Positions 33,897 through 38,824 of a stretch of 38,824 nt of DNA are shown here, one piece after another. The DNA lies in contig NZ_JAASAE010000021.1 of assembly GCF_012726205.1 (NCBI RefSeq), forward strand, positions 1 to 38,824, written 5' to 3'. The position numbers were made by a program, and so were the translations under genes. The notes below the pieces were generated by a model. The model saw only the letters and a list, made by a program, of their open reading frames with translations. It had not been told where the DNA came from and searched no databases. Origin of the DNA: Rhodococcus sp. HNM0569. GTDB taxonomy: Bacteria; Actinomycetota; Actinomycetes; Mycobacteriales; Mycobacteriaceae. The first letter of the stretch is position 1. Every line of letters starts with the position of its first letter.

Positions 33897-34238
33897 TCAG
33901 GGCGCGAACGCCCGCACTTCGATCGCGAGACCGGTGACACCAGCGAGCCGCTCGGCCCACTCGACGGCGGCCGCGCGACTCACGGCATCGACGACCGTGA
34001 ACCCGCCGACGTGCACATCGCTCCTCGTGAACGGGCCTTTCTGCACGGCATAGCCGTGCTCCTGCGCGAGGACGACGTCCGCCGCCTCGGGTGGCTCGAG
34101 TCCACCACTCAGCACGAACACCCCGGCGGCGTGCATCTCACGGTTGAGTCGTTCGAGGTCGTCGGTGATGCGGTCGAGCTCGTCCGGCCCGGGCACCGGC
34201 CCGTCCGGCTGCCACACACTCAGCAGATATCTCGCCAC
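33897..34238 (-). CDS. YCII-related domain protein
   Basis: A 113-residue ferredoxin-like alpha/beta-barrel protein of the YCII family (ARYLLSVWQPDGPVPG at the start, MHAAGVFVLSGGLEPPEAA, then FTRSDVHVGGFTVVDAVSRA). Many actinobacterial members are linked to ECF sigma factors, but none is in view here. Activity is unknown; some relatives are weak dehydrochlorinases or hydrolases. GTG 34238 has AAGGAGG 5 nt upstream and is preferred over the in-frame ATG 34289. It lies in the stretch that separates the two cob blocks. Confidence 0.82.
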   Translation of the reverse strand: MARYLLSVWQPDGPVPGPDELDRITDDLERLNREMHAAGVFVLSGGLEPPEAADVVLAQEHGYAVQKGPFTRSDVHVGGFTVVDAVSRAAAVEWAERLAGVTGLAIEVRAFAP

Positions 34239-34364
34239 GGGAGCCTCCTTCCCGGACCGACTGCAGCATTCCGAGCGTCGCGTCGTCACCCCATGGTCTC
34301 GCGTACCGGACCGTCGTGGGGTGAGACGGGCGAACGAACCGCGCCATGCCGGATGCGCAGCTGT

Positions 34365-35165
34365 TCACGCGAGTGCGGCGGCTGCTCCCGCGGCACTCCA
34401 GCGCCCGTTCGCGTGCCGGGCGACGGCGATCGGGTACTCGAAGGCTTCCGACACGACCTCCGACGTGAGGACATCGTCCACCGGCCCCGCGGCGACCACC
34501 ATGCCGCGCGCCAGGACGAGAGCGTGGTCGGTGAACGCGGGTAGCTCCTCGAGATGGTGGGTCACCTGGAGCGACGCGAGTTCGGGCCGAATGGTCCGCA
34601 GCTCGCCGAGGACGCCGAGAAGTATCTCGCGCGCTGCGAGGTCGAGGCCCGTCGTCGGTTCGTCGAGCAACAGCAGCGCCGGGTCGGTGACGAGTGCGCG
34701 TGCGATCAGCGTCCGGCCCCGCTCCCCTTGCGACAACACTTCCCATGCGGCCGTAGCACGTTCGTGTAGTCCGAGAGTCGCGACGAGCCGATCGGCCTCG
34801 CGCGCCTCGTCGTCTCCGGGAGACCACCTCTTCGGCAGGCCGGCACCCGCGACGAGCCCGGTGAGGACGACGTCACGGACCGCGAGCCACGGGTCGATGC
34901 GCGTGCGCGGGTCGACGTGGCCGATACGTGTGCGCAGCGAGCGCATGTCGACGCGTCCGAGACGGTGACCGAGCACATCCACGGTGCCCGTCGTCGGATG
35001 GCTGCGCGCGCCGCACAGCCCGAGCAGCGTGGACTTGCCCGCCCCGTTCGGTCCGAGTACCGCCCACTGTTCGCCTGCCCGCACGGTGAAGTCGACGCGA
35101 TCGACGAGCGCACGTCCCTGCCGCACCACGCTCACTCCACACACCGACAGCACCGGCGCGGTCAC
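34365..35165 (-). CDS. ABC transporter ATP-binding protein without a visible permease
   Basis: A single soluble ABC ATPase of 266 residues: Walker A GPNGAGKST (38-46), the signature VLSQGERGRTLIARAL (a Gln variant of LSGGQ), Walker B ALLLLDEPTTGLD, and the H-loop region LQVTHHLEELP. It resembles stand-alone ATPases of the YlmA/ModF/iron-uptake group, and no membrane or binding-protein gene lies beside it. GTG 35165 overlaps the stop of the upstream GntR gene (GTGA), so regulator and ATPase are made together. Whether it drives a transporter encoded elsewhere cannot be told. Its place between cob genes makes a cobalt or corrinoid link tempting but unproven. Confidence 0.88.
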   Translation of the reverse strand: MTAPVLSVCGVSVVRQGRALVDRVDFTVRAGEQWAVLGPNGAGKSTLLGLCGARSHPTTGTVDVLGHRLGRVDMRSLRTRIGHVDPRTRIDPWLAVRDVVLTGLVAGAGLPKRWSPGDDEAREADRLVATLGLHERATAAWEVLSQGERGRTLIARALVTDPALLLLDEPTTGLDLAAREILLGVLGELRTIRPELASLQVTHHLEELPAFTDHALVLARGMVVAAGPVDDVLTSEVVSEAFEYPIAVARHANGRWSAAGAAAALA

Positions 35166-35869
35166 GACTCGGCTCCGTCCCGGCCGGCACTGTGCGAGGC
35201 CACCCGAGCCAGTGCGGCGGCGAGACCGAGCAGGTGTTCGCGAGCGAGCGCTTCGGCACGAGCGGGGTCGCGCGCAAGCACGGCCGCGACCAGGTCGTCG
35301 TGGTCGGCGGCATCCGTGGGCGGCGTGGTCACGAGCTGCAGCAGCTCGGTCATCGCAGGCACGAGCCGCGCGTCGACACTGTCGAACAGCGCGAGCAGCG
35401 GGGCGTTGTGGGCGGCCGCGACGATCGCGCGATGCAGTGCGACATCCGCTGCGGCGAGAACGCGGGCGGGCTCGTCCAGCGCGTCGGTGCGGCGGCCGAG
35501 CGCTGCGCGGATCGCGTCGGCGTCCGCCGCGTCGTGGGCGTCGGCGGCGAGTGCCGCCGCACGCGTCTCGATCGCGATGCGGACCTGCACGAGATCGGCC
35601 ACTTCGGCGATCTCGGCGAGCCGCTCCCAATCGTCGCGGGGAGTCGTTGCCGTGACGAAGACGCCGACGCCGTGCCGTGCGTCGAGCATCCCTCGAGCAG
35701 ACAGCTGCCGAATCGCCTCGCGCACGGTGGAGCGACTGACACCGAGTTCGCGGGTGAGGCTGATCTCGCCCGGGATCTTCGTGCCGACGGGCCATCGCCC
35801 CTCGGTGATCGCTGCCGTGAGCGACGCCGCCGCTTGCTGCGACAGCGATGTGCGTGCCAGCGCTTCCAT
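35162..35869 (-). CDS. GntR-family regulator, FadR subfamily
   Basis: Regulator of 235 residues. The helix-turn-helix (about 10-75) reads VGTKIPGEISLTRELGVSRS, then VREAIRQLSARGMLDARHG. The all-helical FCD ligand domain (about 85-225) shows RIAIETRAAALAA, DVALHRAIVAAAHN and a C-terminal EALAREHLLGLAAAL with metal-binding-type histidines. ATG 35869 has GGGAG 6 nt upstream. A TAGGAT -10 box and an operator-like inverted repeat sit about 30-60 bp before the start, so it probably controls its own operon with the ABC ATPase. The ligand is unknown, perhaps a carboxylic acid as for most FCD proteins. Confidence 0.92.
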   Translation of the reverse strand: MEALARTSLSQQAAASLTAAITEGRWPVGTKIPGEISLTRELGVSRSTVREAIRQLSARGMLDARHGVGVFVTATTPRDDWERLAEIAEVADLVQVRIAIETRAAALAADAHDAADADAIRAALGRRTDALDEPARVLAAADVALHRAIVAAAHNAPLLALFDSVDARLVPAMTELLQLVTTPPTDAADHDDLVAAVLARDPARAEALAREHLLGLAAALARVASHSAGRDGAES

Positions 35870-35902
35870 GCGCGTCTCCCGTCGACCTGTTGCCTTGCGC
35901 CG

Positions 35903-35908
35903 ATCCTA
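35903..35908 (-). promoter_or_regulatory. -10 box of the FadR-type gntR operon
   Basis: TAGGAT on the minus strand fits TANNNT; transcription would begin near 35896, giving a leader of about 27 nt with GGGAG as ribosome site. It directly adjoins the operator at 35909. Confidence 0.5.
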
Positions 35909-35933
35909 CAGTTGTCAGACCTCTGAACAACTG
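35909..35933. promoter_or_regulatory. Operator-like inverted repeat overlapping the cobK stop
   Basis: CAGTTGT (35909-35915) and ACAACTG (35927-35933) are inverted arms; a nested TCAGA-CC-TCTGA (35915-35926) has the GTC-AGAC feel of FadR-type operators. It lies just upstream of the gntR -10 box and overlaps the last codon and stop of cobK. Confidence 0.6.
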
Positions 35934-36679
35934 GAGCCGTGTCGCTGCGCACGAACCCACGAGAAGGCGGCCTCCACGCTCGACGCCACCACCGCCCCGG
36001 ACGGCAGCGGCGGACGATCGATCACGATCACCGGAATCCCCGACCTGCGCGCGGCGACGAGCTTCGCCTCGGTCTGCGGCCCCCCGCTGTCCTTGGTCAC
36101 CACGACGTCTGCGCGCCACGTTCGCATCGTCTCGATCTCCTCGTCCACCGTGAACGGCCCGCGTGCGAGCGTCGTCTCGGAATGCGCGGGCAGCGGACCG
36201 TCGGGCGGGTCGATCGCTCGGATGAGCATCGGGTTCGCGACACCGGCGAATGCGGCGACCTCCTGCCGACCGATGGTGAGGAACACGCGCCGGTTCGGAT
36301 CGGCTGCCACCGCCGCGACGGCAGCGGCCGTGTCGGGCACGCGACGCCACACGTCCCCCGGCACCTCCGTCCAACCGGGCCTGCGCAGCACGAGTGCGGC
36401 AGTGCCGGTGCGCGTCGCGGCGTCGTGCGCGTGCGCGGTGATCCGTGCCGCGAACGGGTGTGTCGCATCGACGAGCGCGTCGACCTCGTGGTCGCGGAGC
36501 CACGCCGACAGCCCCTCCACTCCCCCGAATCCACCGACTCGGACGTCGCCGTCGGGAAGCGACGGGGCACGCACACGACCCGCGAGCGAAGACGTCACCG
36601 TGATACCCGGCTCCCCGACGAGCGCGGCGGCAAGCGCGCGTGCCTCGCCGGTGCCACCGAGAAGCAACACGCGGAACAC
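35915..36679 (-). CDS. cobK: Precorrin-6A reductase CobK
   Basis: NADPH-dependent enzyme of 254 residues that reduces precorrin-6A to dihydro-precorrin-6 in the aerobic route. The start VFRVLLLGGTGEARALAAAL is the family N terminus; others are VDALVDATHPFAARITAHAH, RRVFLTIGRQEVAAFAG and DVVVTKDSGGPQTEAKLVAA with the catalytic-region KDSGG. GTG 36679 is chosen because GGAAGG lies 11 nt upstream and the length fits; GTG 36691 is an alternative. It is 19 bp after cobM on the same strand, the last of cobL-cobM-cobK, and its stop lies in the operator of the next gene. Confidence 0.95.
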   Translation of the reverse strand: MFRVLLLGGTGEARALAAALVGEPGITVTSSLAGRVRAPSLPDGDVRVGGFGGVEGLSAWLRDHEVDALVDATHPFAARITAHAHDAATRTGTAALVLRRPGWTEVPGDVWRRVPDTAAAVAAVAADPNRRVFLTIGRQEVAAFAGVANPMLIRAIDPPDGPLPAHSETTLARGPFTVDEEIETMRTWRADVVVTKDSGGPQTEAKLVAARRSGIPVIVIDRPPLPSGAVVASSVEAAFSWVRAQRHGSSCSEV

Positions 36680-36698
36680 CGGTGCGTTCACCTTCCGG

Positions 36699-37448
36699 TC
36701 AGTGACTCGTGCGTTCACGGGCCGCCGAGTACAGGTAGCTGTCGGGAAAGCCCTCGGCGGCGAGTGCCCGCCCGACCACCACCACGGCGGTCTTGGTGAT
36801 ACCTGTGTCGCGAACCTGTCGTGCGATCGTCTCGAGTGTGCCGCGCAGGATCGTCTCGCCGGGCCACGACGCGTACGCGACGACCGCTGCAGGACAGTCC
36901 CAGCCGTACGCGTCGGCGAGCTCGTCGACGATCTGCTCGATGCGGTGGGCGCCGAGGTGCACGACCATCGTCGCGCGACTCGCGGCGAGCGAATGCAGGT
37001 CCTCCCCCGGCGGCATCGACGTCGAGAGCGTCGACACCCGCGTGAGGACCACCGTCTGCGAGACCCCGGGGACGGTGAGTTCACGGCGCAGTGCCGCCGC
37101 GGCCGCCGCGAAGGCAGGCACGCCCGGCACGATGTCGTAGTCCACACCGGCCGCGTCGAGGCGACGAGCCTGCTCGGCGACCGCGCTGTAGATCGACGGG
37201 TCGCCCGAGTGCACACGCGCGACGTCGAGCCCCCGACGGTCGGCGTCGACGAGCAGGTCGACGATCCGGTCCAGGCTCAGTCGCGCGGTGTTCGTCACTT
37301 CCGCATGCTCGGGACACGACTCGATCAGCTCGGCGGGAACGAGGCTTCCTGCGTACAGGCACACCGGGCTCTGTGCGATGAGGCGTTGCGCGCGGACCGT
37401 GACGAGGTCCGCGGCCCCGGGGCCCGCGCCGATGAAGTGAACGGTCAC
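36699..37448 (-). CDS. cobM: Precorrin-4 C11-methyltransferase CobM
   Basis: SAM-dependent corrin methyltransferase of 249 residues that methylates C11 of precorrin-4. Typical parts are VHFIGAGPGAADLVTVRAQR, CLYAGSLVPAELIESCP, VARVHSGDPSIYSAVAEQAR, YDIVPGVPAFAAAAAAL and LVVDADRR-like segments before the active cleft. GTG 37448 overlaps the cobL stop (GTGA), so translation is coupled. Confidence 0.96.
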   Translation of the reverse strand: MTVHFIGAGPGAADLVTVRAQRLIAQSPVCLYAGSLVPAELIESCPEHAEVTNTARLSLDRIVDLLVDADRRGLDVARVHSGDPSIYSAVAEQARRLDAAGVDYDIVPGVPAFAAAAAALRRELTVPGVSQTVVLTRVSTLSTSMPPGEDLHSLAASRATMVVHLGAHRIEQIVDELADAYGWDCPAAVVAYASWPGETILRGTLETIARQVRDTGITKTAVVVVGRALAAEGFPDSYLYSAARERTSH

Positions 37449-38704
37449 GACTGTGCTCCTGTCTTGCTTCCTGCTGCCTTGCGCACCGACCACTGGGTGA
37501 CCGGAAGCTGCGGCCGCCACGTGGTGAAGCCGCCCAGCGGTTCGCCGCGATGGACCTGAAATCGGCGCAGTGCCCCGCCGTGCCGAGCGAACCACGCGAG
37601 CGCGACTGCCTCCGACTCCGCGGTGACCGCGTTCACGACGAGCCTGCCGCCCACCGGCAGCGCCCCCCAGCACGCGTCCAGCAGGCCGGGTTGGGTGAGC
37701 CCACCGCCCACGAACACCGCGTCGGGCGTCGGGTGGTCCGTGAACGCGCCGGGCGCGGTACCCGCGACGGTGAGCGCGGGCACACCCAGATGCGCGGCGT
37801 TGACGCCGATCTGCGCCTGCCGCAGCGGGTCTCGCTCGAAGGTGACGGCGCGGCAACGGGGGTCGGCACGCATCCACTCGATCGCGATCGTGCCCGACCC
37901 GCCGCCGACGTCCCACAGCAGTTCGCCCGGCGCGGGCGCGAGCGCCGACAACGTCAGCGCCCGCACCTCGCTCTTGGTCATCTGTCCGTCGCCGGTGTAG
38001 GACTCGTCGGCGAGTCCGGGGGTCCGCGTCGCGCGCAGCACGTCGGGCCCGGCATGGCAGCGCACCGCGACGACGTTGAGCGGGTCGGGGTCGGGATGCG
38101 CCCACGACTGCGCGCGGCCGTCCTGGCGCGCCTCGGCGGGCCCACCCAGCTGGGACAGCACCGACACCTCCGACGGACCGAACCCGTGCCCGTCGAGCAG
38201 CGCGACGACCTCGGCGACGGTGCCCGCGTCCTGACTGAGCACGAGCAACTGCGCACCGTCGGTCAGATCGGGAACCAGCGTCGTGACAGACCGGTGCACG
38301 AGGCTGCGGACGGTGACGCGGTCGAGCGGCCACCCCATCCGCGCGCACGCGAGTGACGCCGACGACGGATGCGGCAGCACGCGGACGCGGTCTCGGCCGA
38401 GCACGCGCACGAGCGTGGTGCCGATGCCGTGGAACATCGGGTCCCCGCTCGCCAGCACGCACACTTCGCGACGGCCGTGCGTGTCGAACAGGCCGGGGAG
38501 CGCCGGCAGCATCGGGGACGGCCAGACGAGCTGTTCGGCGTCGAGCCCGGGAAGCAACGCGAGTTGCCGCCGGGAGCCGATCACCACGTCGGCGCGCCCG
38601 AGAGCCTCCTGCGATGCGCGCGCCAGCCCGTCCCAGCCGTCGGCGCCGATGCCGACCACCACGACCGGGCGCGACTGCCGTGGATGCCGCTGCGGTGCGG
38701 TCAC
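37445..38704 (-). CDS. cobL: Precorrin-6Y C5,15-methyltransferase (decarboxylating) CobL
   Basis: Fused two-domain enzyme of 419 residues: an N-terminal CbiE-like methyltransferase (about 10-215; VVVVGIGADGWDGL, VCVLASGDPMFHGIGTTLV, PSSASLACARMGW) and a C-terminal CbiT-like domain (about 230-410; MTKSEVRALTLSALAPAPGE, WDVGGGSGTIAIEWMRADP, DAVFVGGGLTQPGLL). It methylates C5 and C15 and removes the acetate carboxyl of ring C. GTG 38704 overlaps the stop of an upstream SDR gene. It is the first cob gene of the cobL-cobM-cobK run. Confidence 0.97.
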   Translation of the reverse strand: MTAPQRHPRQSRPVVVVGIGADGWDGLARASQEALGRADVVIGSRRQLALLPGLDAEQLVWPSPMLPALPGLFDTHGRREVCVLASGDPMFHGIGTTLVRVLGRDRVRVLPHPSSASLACARMGWPLDRVTVRSLVHRSVTTLVPDLTDGAQLLVLSQDAGTVAEVVALLDGHGFGPSEVSVLSQLGGPAEARQDGRAQSWAHPDPDPLNVVAVRCHAGPDVLRATRTPGLADESYTGDGQMTKSEVRALTLSALAPAPGELLWDVGGGSGTIAIEWMRADPRCRAVTFERDPLRQAQIGVNAAHLGVPALTVAGTAPGAFTDHPTPDAVFVGGGLTQPGLLDACWGALPVGGRLVVNAVTAESEAVALAWFARHGGALRRFQVHRGEPLGGFTTWRPQLPVTQWSVRKAAGSKTGAQS

Positions 38705-38824
38705 CGCGGCATCCGCCGCCAGAGCGCCCGCGGCACGAGCCGCGCGACGAAGAACACGGGCTGCAGGATCCGTGGGATCCAGACGACGGTGCGACGCCGT
38801 CGCAGGCCCTCGGCGACGGCGTCC
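38701..38824 (-). CDS. Short-chain dehydrogenase, C-terminal end only
   Basis: The last 40 codons of a minus-strand gene that continues beyond the right edge. The tail DAVAEGLRRRRTVVWIPRIL, followed by FFVARLVPRALWRRMPR, is the usual C terminus of actinobacterial SDR proteins whose last part is an Arg-rich, membrane-adjacent helix. An SDR gene (Rv2073c) lies at the same place beside cobL in M. tuberculosis, which supports the call. Its stop overlaps the cobL GTG (GTGA). Confidence 0.75.
   Translation of the reverse strand, partial: DAVAEGLRRRRTVVWIPRILQPVFFVARLVPRALWRRMPR

Overview
The window is about 70% G+C and reads as chromosome of a mycolic-acid actinobacterium (order Mycobacteriales, most like Rhodococcus, Gordonia or Nocardia). 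Third codon positions are almost all G or C, GTG starts are common, and stop/start overlaps of the ATGA or GTGA kind recur. The right third keeps the cob gene order known from Mycobacterium tuberculosis (cobN divergent from cobG-cobH-cobIJ, then cobK-cobM-cobL and a short-chain dehydrogenase). No rRNA, tRNA, CRISPR array or complete insertion sequence was found.

Left part (1-9.8 kb, minus strand): the 5' part of a nonribosomal peptide synthetase gene (C-A-T-C-A, cut by the window edge), then a probable operon fxsA-like, YtcJ-type amidohydrolase, lnt (apolipoprotein N-acyltransferase). Next (9.9-18.4 kb) come a two-component pair (LuxR-type regulator and DesK/NarX-type kinase), a TauE/SafE permease, the tldD-tldE protease pair ending in a four-copy 24-bp hairpin repeat, a zinc alcohol dehydrogenase, and an ABC-F ATPase with a long leader that may hold a 13-residue leader peptide.

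Accessory middle (18.7-25.5 kb): a small unknown membrane protein, a Hin-like serine recombinase preceded by repeat-rich DNA, an F420-type PPOX protein, a roughly 600-bp A+T-richer island with three possible short ORFs and an 18-bp perfect palindrome, a MarR regulator with two mirror-image operators facing an N-terminally truncated SDR pseudogene, a GntR/TSUP permease/DUF1634 operon, a secreted lipase, and a 119-bp multi-stem palindromic element between convergent genes.

Right part (25.6-38.8 kb): a maltokinase N-cap-like protein and the aerobic cobalamin pathway. cobN (minus) lies behind a cobalamin riboswitch that probably acts on translation. Its divergent neighbours cobG, cobH and cobIJ have their own TANNNT boxes 6 nt before the ATG of cobG and cobH, which predicts leaderless mRNAs outside riboswitch control. 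cobL-cobM are translationally coupled, with cobK close behind (minus). Between the two cob blocks sit a Pro/Glu-rich small protein, a YCII-like protein and a GntR/ABC-ATPase pair. A TANNNT-N6/7-start arrangement precedes ten genes of the window and helped choose several starts. All gene calls come from reading motifs by eye; no database search was run.
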